NCBI GenBank assembly: GCA_037126765.1
Contig: JBBCBC010000026.1
Span: forward strand, 9,040,418 to 9,104,417
DNA: 64,000 bases
Source: Stenogyne calaminthoides
Lineage: Eukaryota > Streptophyta > Magnoliopsida > Lamiales > Lamiaceae
Direction: 5' to 3'
Part shown: positions 1 through 11,838 of the stretch, in pieces
Layout: each line of letters opens with the position of its first letter
Position numbering within the stretch: the stretch's first letter is position 1
Program-made: the position numbers and the translations under genes
Notes under the pieces: generated by a model
What the model saw: only the letters and a program-made list of their open reading frames with translations
What the model was told of the DNA's origin: nothing
Database searches by the model: none

Positions 1-417
1 GTGACGATCGATCTGAATCGATCGGTCTACGATAGAGTCTTTGGTGCGGTTGATTTAGCTTCAACTAGCGGGGACTTCGGTGATGTAGGTCTTCCTGGTC
101 CGATCTTGAGTATTGAGTTTGAGCTTTATGACTTCAAATTTGAGATATCTGATTAGATCAGATCGATCTGATCTTCTGTTCTTGTCTTGCATTCCGGCCT
201 GTCGGATATCAGCTGTCTTTTGAGTCTTCAGATCTGACCTATACATATTGAGTTTCCCCCTCAATATGTGACCTATCTATTACATCAGTTGTTCTATACA
301 GTAATTATCAACTGGTCTCCTATAGCGAGTAATATAAACATCAGTCAGCTAACAGGTCTGACTGGTCCTATTACATGTGTTTTTGGAACTTTCATCAAAA
401 CTATAAATTTCCCAACA
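1..417 (-). repeat. 3' LTR of element 1 (first ~417 bp of the LTR only)
   Basis: In minus orientation the LTR begins TGTTGGGAAATTTATAG at 417, directly after a polypurine tract, and runs off the window at base 1. It matches 12953-13367 over its whole length with many small differences, several of which are CTG or CAG in one copy and CG in the other. Confidence 0.85.
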
Positions 418-430
418 ATTCCCCCTTTTT
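418..430 (-). other. Polypurine tract of element 1
   Basis: On the minus strand AAAAAGGGGGAAT lies immediately before the TGTTGGG start of the 3' LTR. This is the expected plus-strand primer site of an LTR retrotransposon. Confidence 0.8.
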
Positions 431-953
431 GATGAAACCAAAACACTTTGAGAAACCAAAAAACAGTTGATAAAAAAGATAGAACAGTTAAGAGCATATA
501 ATCAGAAGACAATGAGACTTTGTCTTAGGATCAGAAAATAAACTTTTCTCATTAATGAATGTTGATTACATGTTACATCAGAAAAGTTTGAAAATAATAA
601 TGGTGATCTGAGTAGTCTTCGATTCTTCACTCTTTGGGCTTGTATCCTTCCGCATCTCTCTTTGATCTTGAGGTACGTTGAAAACGATAAAGTTTCCATT
701 TGACATCATCGATCTGGCGAGGATCGATTATTCATGCGTTCATGCGGGATGTCAAAAATAGAATCTTTGAAATGCCAGTCTGTCAAATGAGCCATCTGCC
801 TTCTTGAGTACTCCAAACAGATCATACTCTTGGCGAGTTATTTTTACATTGATCAGCTTGACCTCATTTTCCAGATACTTGTAAAAAATCGGGTATTTGT
901 TTTCTAACTAGTTGAGGAATTCTTCATCGGGAGATTCTTCTTGTGGGACAAGA
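431..953 (-). other. Non-coding 3' internal region of element 1
   Basis: This stretch lies between the end of the extra ORF and the polypurine tract. I see no coding potential or motif in it. It has the same relative position as the untranslated 3' internal part of the related copy at 18699-19100. Confidence 0.5.
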
Positions 954-2198
954 TCAAGAACAAAAGGCATCGAAGCCATTCTCTCCGATCTTATTCCATT
1001 CCTCAAATTTCTTAGCATCTTGCAGCAGTTTTTGGGATGATCTCATCAACTCTTCTTTGGCAAACTTAGGTTTCGTGCGGATTTTCCGGCCCTTCCTTTC
1101 TTCTTCTCTCGTCTGAATTTCTTGTTTGATTTTACGCCTCGACATTTTTTACGCCCTTCTTTCTTCTTGACATTTTCGGGCTTCTTCAAATTTATCTGTT
1201 CTTTGGACATCTTTCCGATGAGACCGAGTTTGTGATGTCCCCACTGTTATGTCGGATGGTTTCTCAATCATCCTTCCCCTTTTTGGTTTGATCAAAAAAA
1301 AGAGTAGTGAGGTGGGAGGTCGGGAACCAAAGTTGATGCGATCGCTTTTGTTGAGATCTGCATGAGAGATGCCTTGATTTGAGCAGTTAGATTTTGAATC
1401 TTTGATATCATTTCGATCTTGGCAGATTCCATGGCGTGGAGAGTGTTTTTATCGGTTTGTCAAGTTTTCTCTTGTCAATTCTAGCTTGTCGGTGAGCATC
1501 GAGAAAAAAAACTTGTTGTTTGTCCACCGAGTCGATTTGGTATCAACGGTCTTTATCGATTCAAATGATGATGTGGACCTGATTTGGGAGAACCGATCTT
1601 TGATTGCCCCAATAACTGGGAAATAGCCATTTCCCTTTCATCTTTTATTTCCTTGATGGCAATCGCCTTTGATCGCCTATCGGTCCCTCAACTTCTTCTT
1701 TTTCGGAGATCTTTGATACAAGATTTGATCTCCGAAGTTGATCGATAGTGGCGTGTGATGTTGGAATGTTGAGTGTCACTTGATCTGGTTCAGTTGTTTG
1801 TGCCTCCAGTGGTTGGTCATGAACTGCAGCACCAGTTCCACTATCATCGGCAACTCCTCTATCCTTCATGATGGCATCTGCTTCAGGAGCTTTGTCAGCC
1901 GATCTCGATTCGACTGTTAAACCCAACCCTAGCTTCCTGTGGATCGAGCTTTAACAGATTGCTCGATTATCGGCTCATTTGGTGTGATCCCACTTTATGA
2001 TTTCCTCATATCGAAATCGGTCTCTGCAAACTCATCTGCACCGCCCATCTGTTCAATAATTATTATGAAGTCTGAGAAGATTTTTAATCGAAGATCTCTC
2101 CAGGTGAGGATCTCCAAAACTTCTTCTCTTATGGCAGGTTGGGCGACCAGTTCTGGGTACAACTCATCAATCTCTCTTTCGATTCGTATTCTGATCAA
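954..2198 (-). pseudogene. C-terminal remains of the extra 3' ORF of element 1
   Basis: Three short open stretches on the minus strand (1995-2198, 1645-1926 and 954-1145) follow the N-terminal piece at 2629-3486 in the same direction and are separated by stops and frameshifts. They are rich in charged residues. The last begins MSRRKIKQEIQTREEERKGR and looks helical. I infer that they are the broken continuation of one large protein, because the related copy at 44925-48293 has the same layout of a globular N-terminal part, an acidic or low-complexity middle and a charged tail. No family is recognised. The reading frame is lost at several places, so no product is expected. Confidence 0.5.
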
Positions 2199-2628
2199 TT
2201 TCCCAGTTATGATCTTTGTTGATCTGGACTCGAATTGTCGGTCGATTGATTTGATGAGATGTGGAAGGTTCTGGTTTGTGCTTGATGGCGGAAGTTGGTG
2301 CGTCGATTCGACTTTTGCAAAGGGATTCTCTTTGTGGAAGCGGTGCTTACAGTTCTACACGGTAAAAACTACGGTTCATGGCCAATGCGATTTCTGGTTC
2401 CTTGGGCAGGTGGAGGAAAAGGAGAAACATCTTTCATTTGTTAGTCTGAGTGGTGATTCACACGTGGCTTGAGGAGAAGGAGATCGATCGACATGCGTCT
2501 TCGCCGGAAGGACTGGCGATCTTTTCGACTTTAGAGGCTTTGCTGTCTTCGATGCTTCACTTTGATTTTTTGTGGTGCAACAGACCGTTACGCGCTCCTT
2601 CTCCATCGACTCATCCTCTAACATCGAG

Positions 2629-3486
2629 TCATGGGGGCTTGCTTTCGCCTTCTTCGCCTCTTGTCTGGGCCTTCACGATTTTCTTTTTTCTTCTTCTTAG
2701 GGGCATCTGGTGGGCCTTCTGGGGTCCTTCACCGGACAGTGATCCACCAGATCTGGGTGCGAAGAAGTTGCCTTCTTGCCTTTCCCTTTCTTTGACTTTG
2801 GGGGGTTGGCGCGATATCATCGTCTGGTGGCCCAAAGATGGTGAAGTATTTGTGAGAAAAGCCTTATAGGACTTTAGTCCATTCATTTCCCATTTGGTCA
2901 TTGGCATTTTATCACGAAGGATAATCAAAACCTTGTTGAGATTGCCGATCTTCTTCTTGAAATACCGCCTCCATTCATCAACTCCAAATTTCTCATGTTC
3001 TTGGAGCAGAATGGCCTTCAGAAACCCATGCCAATTGATGTTCTTGGCTTCATCAATTATTGACCATCTTTGTTGCGGTTTGCCGAATGTAATCGATGCG
3101 GGGCTGAATGCAATACCCATAATTGTTTTTGACAATATGTCAAACAACAATCGGTATTTCCTCTTGAGCATTGGCCTGACAAAACCTGAAGTATGATGTT
3201 TGTCAGCCTCTCTGAAGAGCTCTTTTCTGATCAGCTCATCTTCGTTCTCCCTGTAATGAGCAGACGTGATTCGTCCTTTGGGTAGGCTGAACAGACGAGT
3301 TATATCCTCATTCGACAGTCTGATTTCTTCGCCGGTGACTGTCGAAAGTAGTTCGTCTCCTGGAGCATCCGTATCCACTCTTAAATTCCTTAGGAATTCT
3401 AGTGCTTCATACTGCATCACTGGATTGCAGTGAGCAGCGCAAAATTTCTCAAGGCCTGCTTTTCGAAGAATTTGCTCGACCTCCAT
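2629..3486 (-). CDS. Extra 3' ORF of element 1, N-terminal part (285 aa, function unknown)
   Basis: This open frame lies downstream of pol and upstream of the 3' LTR, in the sense direction of the element, where Sireviruses are known to carry an additional ORF. Residues about 25-50 (EALEFLRNLRVD), 60-75 and 105-130 (YRLLFDILSKTIM) line up by eye with the corresponding ORF at 47424-48293, which has EVIEFIYNLRID and YRVLMDIVSKSIM. I therefore take it as one family. The pattern recalls the 'putative plant transposon protein' domain, but I could not search for it. The C-terminal 80 residues are basic and proline-rich (KPP, RRRKKK). No signal peptide or membrane helix is visible, so there is no direct support for an envelope-like role. 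The ORF is open but probably truncated by a frameshift at its 3' end. Confidence 0.6.
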   Translation of the reverse strand: MEVEQILRKAGLEKFCAAHCNPVMQYEALEFLRNLRVDTDAPGDELLSTVTGEEIRLSNEDITRLFSLPKGRITSAHYRENEDELIRKELFREADKHHTSGFVRPMLKRKYRLLFDILSKTIMGIAFSPASITFGKPQQRWSIIDEAKNINWHGFLKAILLQEHEKFGVDEWRRYFKKKIGNLNKVLIILRDKMPMTKWEMNGLKSYKAFLTNTSPSLGHQTMISRQPPKVKERERQEGNFFAPRSGGSLSGEGPQKAHQMPLRRRKKKIVKAQTRGEEGESKPP

Positions 3487-5765
3487 GGATTAGGATCCCG
3501 AAAGTGATATTGAATATGCATTTAACTTATCATCCACAATTTTTGTTGCCAGTTTCGCATAATTGCACATTATCTTACCCATACCGTGAGTGATCATCTA
3601 CAGATAAGATAGATTCGGTTAAAATTGTGCATTAATACAAAGAATATCACACAAGATACATCAAATAAACATAAATTACCAGATTCTGTTTTTCGGAAAG
3701 TTGATTTTGAAATTTAGAAAAAAAATATTTTGAATCTGAGAGAAGTAATCTGGAGTTTTCAGAGAATAAATCGCAAGTTTGTGAAATGGAAAACTCTGGT
3801 ATGTTTTTGATGAACTTTATAAAGACGAGGAGGGAAGAAGAAGACACGATTTTGAAGATCAACCGTTTGAAAAGATTGAACGCTCCAGATTAAGCGGTTT
3901 TGATCGTAGGTCGAGGGAAAAAACACGTCTGAAAAACCTTTTGGATTTAAAAACACATTTAGTAGCAGTTAATACATGTTCCCCACGTCCGCATTAAATG
4001 ATTTGCAGGAAATACGTCACAAGGATAAAGGGTACAGTAAGGCAAATAATATCAGATAAGATCCGATAAATAAGCAAAGAACAAGAGAAAAGAAAAGCGT
4101 ATCTGGTTGACTGATATTGTAATCAGTCAATACCACTTGTCCATGTTGATTTCACTTGTTGATCTTAGTATTCTGCCTAAGCCTTAAAATTTCCCAACTG
4201 ATCCTTTTAGCTGATCTTCTTCACTTGCATCTGATCTGTTGAAGTTCCAAGCTCAACCGATCTTCCTTGAATCGTCGATTTCCTTCCGATCCTCCTTGAT
4301 GGGTTGAAGTTCCCCTTCAACCGATATTTCTATTTTTCCCATAGGCGATATATCCGATTTGTTGGAGTTTTCAAGCTCGGTGATCTTCTTCATCCGATCG
4401 ACTTTTATGTATCGATTTTTGGTTGACCTAATCGATGTTTCTCAAGTCAATCAATTCTTGGAATAAGTGTTACCGCCAAAACTTAGTCTAGAATAGTAGC
4501 TTCTATTCCTAAGTTGGCACGATTTGATATCGTAATTATCGTAAATCGAATCTTTCGATATGTCAATCCGTAGTAAATTTATCCAATTATCGATTCGCGT
4601 GATTCCTACGCTATTTGTCCTTTTTGGTGCGATTTCTCTAAAAGGTTTTGAGAACTCGAATTTGCATTTGCACCCTTGCTTGGCCTCTATAAATTGGACC
4701 AATTGTTTTACACAACATAACCCATTCACCATACTTATCTTCTTTGTAGAATCATGTATCCTGGTGAACCCTTATTTCCGGTTAAACTTCCGGCAAACAC
4801 CTTTACCCCCTTTTCAATGATTTCAGCTTCTCAAATCAACCCTCTGAGTCCCTTATCGCTGTTTACGTCAACGTCAAAAATTTCACATACGATCATTGCA
4901 AAGCTTCTCTACCACCATGGCGGCGAACTCTTTGTTGCAACTGAGAAGACACTTCTCCTAACCGTATGCACCTTGTGTGTCTATCGTTATGACGTAACTA
5001 CCATCAACAGACTTAGTCTGAAAATGAACGTGAGTTTGATATATGGTCTTGATCAGACAACAGCTGATCTTCCTATATCAACTCACCATTTAACAGCTGG
5101 AGAGCCCACTGACTCTTTCTTAGGGCTCCTGGCTTAAAAATCCTATCAAGGCCGCTCTCGCTCCATTTTTTCTTGATCTTGACCTGCATGGCGCTTTTTG
5201 AATTTTTTTTTTTTTTTTTTTTAAAGCCTCTCTCACCCCTTGTTAAGTGGGGAAAATGAGAGCATCGATTTAAAATCTCTCTCTCCCCCTGCTCCACTTG
5301 GGTTAGGATGAGGGTTTAGGGTTATAGGTTTAGGGTTTTTGGTTATCACTTATGTATTGACCTCCGGGTCCTTTGTACTTGTATCTTGTAATGTAACCTG
5401 ACCTTCGGGTCTTTATCAATGAAAAGTTCTATTATTCCATTGTTGTGTAAAATTCCTGTATCCTTATGCGATTTTAAGCTTTAATCTTGTGAATACCACT
5501 TGTGCATCTTGCTTGTTGAATATCAGCTTAATCGACTTACAAGGATGTAAAATAACCCAACTGATTTAATCAGATATTCCTTTTAAATTGAGCAATTCCT
5601 TTAATCTGATAAACCTTAAATCTGATCAGTTCCTTTAACCTGATAATCTTGTAAATCTGATCGATTTCTCACATCAGTTCCTTGACTGATCTTCTGATCA
5701 GTTGAGATACCAAACTCAATCGATTCCTTTCAACTTTGGTTAGTCTCTTAACCGGTAGTTCGAGA
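3487..5765 (-). other. Spacer between RNase H and the extra ORF of element 1, with a probable ~1-kb insertion
   Basis: In the related element the distance from RNase H to the extra ORF is about 0.6-0.9 kb, but here it is nearly 2.3 kb. Bases about 4130-4440 and 5480-5765 resemble each other (both start near aataccacttgt and carry repeated TGATC/GTTGA(A/G) motifs) and flank a block at about 4440-5480 of different composition. That block contains a 20-bp T run near 5202 and an ending that resembles an LTR or 3' UTR (ctccgggtcctttgtacttg, then repeated gggtc). I could not identify it. The small ORFs here are not convincing as genes. Confidence 0.4.
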
Positions 5766-7966
5766 TCATTCCATCAAACATTTTAGGTGCATTTTCTCCA
5801 AGATCCGAAGCCCTAGCTCCTTGCATAATTCTCTGAATCTGATCTCAGCTAGTGGCTTGGTTAGAATATCAGCTTTCTGTATATCAGTATGAATCTTTTC
5901 CATTCTGATATTCTTCTTTTCAACATGATCTCTTATAAAATGGTGTCGACATCCACATGCTTGCATCTTGTATGTAGAATCGGATTACGAGTGATTGCAA
6001 TAAGACTATTCTTCGTCACGAGAAAATAGGTACATTGTTAGCTTCAATGTTATAATCCTCATTCGCCGACTAAGCCGGAGCGATTGGGAACAACGACTTC
6101 TGCTGACCATATATTCTCGCTTCAATGAGTAGTAGATGTCGAATCGATTTACCGCTTTTTGAAAACCACGAGATCGGTTTACTTCCTAAGAACCGACAAG
6201 TTCTCGAGGTGGATTTTTTCATCAATCTTGCAACCTCCATAATCGTAATCGAGAATACCCACTAAGCTCTAGATTATCATCGATGGGTAAAATAAACCAA
6301 GATTTACCGTCCCCTTCGGATACTTAAGAATCCGCTTAGTCGCTTCTAGGTGGCTTATCATTGGATTTGCTCGAAATCGCACATATACACCTCTGCGAAG
6401 GTTATATCCGGTCTGTTTGGCGGTCGGGTATAGTAGAGATCCAATGAGAGCCCTATATTCCTTCCGATTTGTTTTTCGACCATCCTCACTTTGGATCCAT
6501 CTTGAATCCGGTCATCATAGGAATTTTGGCTTCCTTACAATTTTGAACTCCAAACTTAGCCAATAAATTCCTAGTGTACTTTTGCTTGGCGGATGAATAT
6601 CCCTTATGTACTTTGCTTTACTTGAAGACCCGTAAAAGTAATTCATCGACCCATCATGGACATCTCGAACTTCCCTTGCATCGGTTTTTTTGAATCTTTC
6701 ACATAGACTCTTGTTAGGGGATCAGAAGATGATGTAAATCCACGAGATCTGAACCATCGAATATCTTCTCCATCTTCTATTCTCGAATAATGTTACGTCC
6801 TTCGTTCCTTTAGTGAACCCATTTGTCGATCAAGAAGCGAGAGAGTGTATCATACCAAGCTCGAGGAGCTTGTTTTGTGCCATAAAGAGCTTTTCTTAAA
6901 TGGTACACTTGTTTGCCCTTTTCAAAGCACGGAGGTTGTTCGACATAAACTTCCTCTGCTAGTACCCCCGTTTAAGAAAGCTCTCTTTACGTCCATCCGA
7001 TACAAAGTGAACCCTCGTGGGAAGCATATGCGTAAACACCCGAATGGCTTTTAAAGCGGCGGCGATCGGTGCAAAGGTCTCATCATAATCAATTCTTCCG
7101 ATTGTGAATACCCCTTAGCAACAAGTCTTGTCTTATTTCGTGATGACGTTTTTCTTATCTCTCTTGTTCTTGAATACCCACTTCGTGCCAATAACGTCTT
7201 GATGACTTGGTCATCTACCCGGTTTCAAACTTGATTTCTCGAATCTGTTCCGGCTCTTCTTTGCATGGCTAGAATCCAGCTTGCGTCTTGTAGAGCCTCC
7301 TCTATTGTTGTTGGTTCTTTCATAGACAGATAACAACAATACATGGCACTTTCACCAATCTGATGTCTAGTTTTAACTTTATCAGATGGGTCTCCGATTA
7401 TCAGATCAGTTGGATGACTGGTTATCCAGGTCCTTCTGTTCTAATGTGCGTCGGTTTGGAGAACATCGTCCGTTTCTGATAAAATTTCATTATTAGCGAT
7501 TGGGAGTGGTGCTAAGTTATGATCCACTTGATAAGAACAAGTCTCAGCTGATGTTGGACTCATCATGTGTCGATGTACGTGCTCGCGGGAACTTTAGATG
7601 TTCCCCCCGAGCGGATGGTTCGGTTGATCTTTATCTCGGTATGTCGCCTTCTTCATCGACAGTTTTTCGTACCTTAGGATCTGAATGATCTGGTGAATCA
7701 GCTAGATCTGGAATGTATATTGTTACAATTTCTGATTCTTTTTCTTTGATCGTCAGCTGATCCATTTTCTGAACATCAGGTTATTGTTGATCAGGTACAT
7801 CTTGTTCTGCGGCAGATTTCTCTTGTTCAGAAGATGCTTCATCAAAGACTACATGGGGTGTTTCTTCCACAAGTAGGGTTCGTTTGTTGTAAACCCTGAA
7901 AGCCTTGCTAGATGAGGAATATCCTAAGAATATACCCTCGTCTGACTTGGCCTCAAAAGTCTTCAA
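5766..7966 (-). pseudogene. Decayed reverse transcriptase-RNase H of element 1
   Basis: Only scattered segments remain readable on the minus strand. At 7781-7966 the region after the integrase core is visible (EGIFLGYSSSSKAFRVYNKR, the GYS motif typical of copia polyproteins). At 5766-5966 the end of RNase H is visible (MEKIHTDIQKADILTKPLAE, the typical ADILTKPL motif). The stretch between aligns with 49202-50110 of the related element but carries very many one- or two-base differences, and the catalytic YVDD segment near 6720 is not readable. No functional enzyme can be encoded as sequenced. Many of the differences are CAG or CTG in one copy and CG in the other, so some lesions may be consensus errors. 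Confidence 0.7.
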
Positions 7967-8249
7967 CTGACTCTTCCCATTGTTGTGTATGAAACACTTA
8001 CACCCAAAAACATGGAAGTAAGAGACACGAGGTTTTCTGTCCTTCCACAGTTCATAGGGTGTTTTTTGTAGTGAGCCTTAGTCGAGGAAGACATCCATTA
8101 CGAGTATGGCATGCGGTGTTGATTATACCTTTAAACGGCTTGGCATTGCATGTTCAAATTAAAATCTTATGAAAGCAAACTTCTTTGAGAGTTCTGTTCT
8201 CCGTTCACTATTCCATTTTGTTGTGGCGTCCTTGCGGTGATGTTTCATG

Positions 8250-9104
8250 TCAGATACCAAACTTAGAGCAAAAATCAGTAATAAAAGAGTTCAGAAATTC
8301 TGTACCTTTATCTGATCTGATTTTTACTATGCTGACACCCTTCTCATTTTGTAATCGTTTTAGCAGCTCGGGTATCTTCATTGTCGTCTCATTCTTCTTA
8401 TGTAAGAATATAACCCAGGTAAACTTGGAATAGTCATCCACGATTACCAGAGTATATTTGCGTCCGTTGAGACCGATGGTGTAATCGGGTCCAAATAGAT
8501 CCATATGGAGCAACAAGCAGACTCTCTTTGGATGCCGGTCCGGGAATTCCTTTGAATGAAGCTTTGACCTGTTTTCCCTTCTGACATGCAGTACATGTCT
8601 GATCCTTTGAAAATACTTCATTCGGAAGTCCTTCCACTAGAGACATCCTTGCAATCTTGTTAAGAGTTTTAAAGTTCAGATGGCTCATCCTTTTGTGCCA
8701 GAGCCAGCTGCTACTTTTGAAACTCTTGACAATCAGGCATGCATTTCTTGGGCAACTGTTCCAATCAGCTGTGTAGATCGTCCCTTTCCTTTAACCAGTT
8801 AGCAAAATCTATTGAGTGGCTCGATTCTTGATAGTGCATTGATCATCGAGAACTCAACACTGAATCCGTTGTCGCAGAATTGTGAAACCGATAATAGGTT
8901 GTGCTTCAGACCTTTGACATACGAGACTCCAGTTACTTGTACATCATCATTCTCTAAGGTTCCAAACCCTTTGGTATACCCAAAGTTATCATCACCGAAG
9001 AGTACACGCGGGCCTTTCTGTTCTATGTAAGAGCTGAGGAGATGTTTGCTTCCAGTCATGTGCCTTGAGCATCCACTATCGATGTACCGGATAGTTGCTT
9101 GCAC
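8250..9104 (-). pseudogene. Protease and integrase part of element 1 pol
   Basis: On the minus strand 9104-8799 encodes the aspartic protease active site in YIDSGCSRHMTG and the following LKHNLLSVSQ block of copia proteases. Next comes the pre-integrase zinc-binding region (C-x2-C in CTACQKGKQ, 8688-8434) and then the integrase core at 8621-8250, with the first catalytic Asp in DLFGP and the second in RSDKGTEF. The third catalytic residue, a Glu in the usual ERKNRT context, is not in frame below about 8250. Protease, zinc-binding region and integrase occupy different frames, so at least two frameshifts break the polyprotein. Confidence 0.8.
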
Positions 9105-10908
9105 ACCTCCTTTGTTGGCGGACCACGCGTGATCCCCGCAATCGGATCGGGCTTTAGGTACCCCTTTTGGATTGGGTCCCGAGGGGTTAGGTTTAGTTTT
9201 GGGAATCCATACAAACAGAGCACTTTATTGTGATCGGTTAGATCGAAGGCCCGATTTGTCTCCCATACATCAACATAATCATACGTCTCTTTATATGCTT
9301 TCTGCTTTTTTGTATGATTATTAGTGTGAACCTTGGATGACTTAGAAGACTTGGGATCTATCTTTTCTGTTTGTCTTCTTTTTTATCGGTGTGGTTGGTC
9401 ACAATGACCCTAGATTTACGATTATAGGGGTAGGATACGATCGCTACCATCAAAAGATTCATATCTTTTTGGCATAGGTGGTTTTTGCGGTTTACGAAGC
9501 ATGCTTATTATTACGGTGACCTTGATTAGGTCTCAGATTGGACTTCCCTTTTCTGGTTGTTTTTCGATACGATCTGTTGATCGAGTTGAGGTCTCTTGTA
9601 AGAACTGGGTTCTTCGTTGATTCCATACTGGTGCTTTACCGTTGGGGGTCATTTTGTTCCTCTTACGGTTAGGCATCCGCCTTTACCCGCTCAACCGGTC
9701 TTTTTTCCTTATTAGATACATGTTTGGCTTTTGGTGTATCTTTTGTAAACTCAAATCGATTACACCTTTTGAGATGAATCGGTAGGGGCTTTTGAGGATG
9801 TGGAAGGGTTCTCATAGCCAAGTCCTTCTTATTAATCATTGTTCGAAAATAGGTGTTCATGTCTTGAGCAGGTTTTAGATGATTTTGTGAAAACCTCTAT
9901 TTTCTTCGCAGATTATCCTCGGATGATTTCGAGACTTTCATGCTTTTGGAACAGCTCATCGAATTTTGCTTGAAGAATTTTGAAGTCATCGACTTGTCGC
10001 TTGTTAATCGCCGGTGATCTTTGATCTGCTTCTCGATCGAAGCCTTAACTTTGAGAATGTTACATTCCTCGGTTGCCTTACGAAGCGGTTTAAGCAGATT
10101 GAAGTTGAGAGACTTTCTTGAGATCATTCTCTTTAGCAAGGTGATTATTTCTAATTCTCGACTTGTCATTTTAAACTTCCACTATAGCATAAGTGTCTCA
10201 TTGCATTGGAGAGATCCTCAAGCAATTGCTTTCGAGTAGAGTCTGCGGTCAATCTCCCGGCCAGTGTGCTAATGATAGCGGTGTAGAAGCGAACGAAAGC
10301 GAGGTTTGGAGGTTACCTCAGATTGGTCCTCCACGGCCATCAAAGCGAGATCTCATCATCGTCAAGAAGAATATCGGATCTTCATTTTCATAGAAGTCAA
10401 CAAAGATCTGGCCGTCAGGCAGAAGTCTTCTCTGAGGAGTATCGAGTCCTCGAGGGCGAGATAGGAATCGTCAATTCTGACGTATCGGCAACCATGGCTC
10501 TTATGTCCCTATATCGTTGCTCTCTACGTTCTCTTTTCTTCCCTTTCTCTTGGCGTCGTGCAGGCGTCTGCGCTATAGTGACTGGCTTCTCACGGTTGAA
10601 GCACGCTCCTTGATCCACCGAACCTTTCCTTCGGGTGAATCACTCCGTCTGTATGACCTATCGGTGACTTCCCTTTTCGATAGTAGTCGAGCTTCTTCAT
10701 ACGATTGGTTATCTCTTCCTTCCTCGGTCGACTATCTCTTTTCCTTTCATCTCTGTGATCCCTCCGATCATCGGATCGGTTCTTCACGGAGATCCGTTGG
10801 CTGATCTCCTATCTCTTCCTTGGCTATGTTGATAGTCCTTATAAAATCTTCGATACTTACCAAGTTGGACGTTTGACTTCTCAAGCTTCCCGGTAGCGAG
10901 CCATCTGA
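9105..10908 (-). pseudogene. Degenerate gag C-terminus to protease linker of element 1
   Basis: In an intact copy this stretch would hold the gag C-terminus with a CCHC zinc knuckle and the linker to protease. Here only short charged pieces are open on the minus strand: 9897-10169 has a helical Lys/Glu-rich segment, 10590-10787 an Arg/Lys-rich one, and 9669-9860 another. I could not find a clean zinc knuckle. The region is broken by frequent stops. Confidence 0.5.
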
Positions 10909-11682
10909 TTACGCCTGACTTACTATATTCCCAACAGGTTCGTTGGCCTTCGTTCTGCTGCTAGTTGCCTTAAAAGCAACTGATTTTGAAGTTGAGGCTT
11001 CAGCAGGCACCTCATCTTCATCAGCTTGTCCTCTTTCAATCAAATCGAACTCGTGAGCTTTAAGGCTCAAGAACAAGTTACTTGGCTTCATTTTTGAAAT
11101 GTCTTGGCAATCCTTGATTACCGTGACCTTCATGTCCCATTTCTTGGTGAGAGACCTTAGGATTTTGTAGTTGATATCTTTATCAGACATCTCTCTACCA
11201 AGTTCTCGAAGCTTGTTTATAGACATTGTAATCCTTCCATCGAGTTCGTTGATTGTTTCGTTGGGCAGCATCTTCAGTTTTTCAAACTTTACCAGTTCGG
11301 CTTGTAGACGGCTGTCTTTTATCTGTTCATTTCCCTCGCATATCTCAGCTAGAGTATCCCACATTGTTTTCGCAGTTTTGAGATACTTAATCTTTTCCTT
11401 GGTGACCTTATCCATGGTTTTCATGATAATATGCCTCGCGATAGTATCTAGAGTATGCAGCTTTCTTTCTTCTGCATCCATCAAGGCTGGGCTTTTTCGC
11501 ACAAGACTCCCCGGTGCAAAGTCTGGATCTCCTCCAACTGCAGGGTTGTCGTAATAAATGATGATGGGTCCTCTTTCGATGACTTCCATCATTCTGCCGC
11601 TTATCGAACCTAGATGGTTGGACATATATATGGCCCAATCTGCATACTCATCGATTGAGAACTTTGGCAGATCATGATACAT
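10909..11682 (-). CDS. Gag (UBN2-type) of element 1, N-terminal 257 aa
   Basis: Gag is the structural protein that forms the cytoplasmic particle in which the RNA is packaged and reverse-transcribed. The frame starts 157 bp inside the 5' LTR, as expected. It begins MYHDLPKFSIDEYADW, the N-terminal block in which copia gag proteins place a conserved tyrosine and tryptophan. The UBN2-type core follows, with the motifs TAKTMWDTLAEICEG (residues about 104-118), NEQIKDSRLQAELVKFEKL and ILRSLTKKWDMKVTVI (about 172-187). The family identity is firm. The frame stops at residue 257, before the zinc knuckle that should follow, so it is truncated relative to a full gag. Confidence 0.85.
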   Translation of the reverse strand: MYHDLPKFSIDEYADWAIYMSNHLGSISGRMMEVIERGPIIIYYDNPAVGGDPDFAPGSLVRKSPALMDAEERKLHTLDTIARHIIMKTMDKVTKEKIKYLKTAKTMWDTLAEICEGNEQIKDSRLQAELVKFEKLKMLPNETINELDGRITMSINKLRELGREMSDKDINYKILRSLTKKWDMKVTVIKDCQDISKMKPSNLFLSLKAHEFDLIERGQADEDEVPAEASTSKSVAFKATSSRTKANEPVGNIVSQA

Positions 11683-11819
11683 ACCGAGGTGTTATCCATC
11701 CGAGTGATTTTGGAAAATGAATGAGTTTTAAAAAAGGTTTTTCAAGATCGATTTAGGTTGACCACAAATATTCTTCCTCAAGAATCGATGATACATGAGT
11801 CGATTGGTCTGTAGAACCA

Positions 11820-11838
11820 ACCGCTTCACGATACCACT
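11820..11838 (-). other. Degenerate Met-tRNA primer-binding site of element 1
   Basis: Immediately inside the 5' LTR the minus strand reads AGTGGTATCGTGAAGCGG. The intact version next to the LTR at 54869 is AGTGGTATCAGAGC, complementary to the 3' end of initiator Met-tRNA. The first nine bases match and the rest has diverged. Confidence 0.7.

Noticed and set aside
2450..2869. Plus-strand ORF of 139 aa
   Set aside because: It is opposite and out of phase with the extra ORF of element 1 and has no domain of its own.
4560..5137. Two overlapping plus-strand ORFs (86 and 127 aa)
   Set aside because: There is no recognisable domain, and they lie in a repeat-derived spacer with no codon or splice support.
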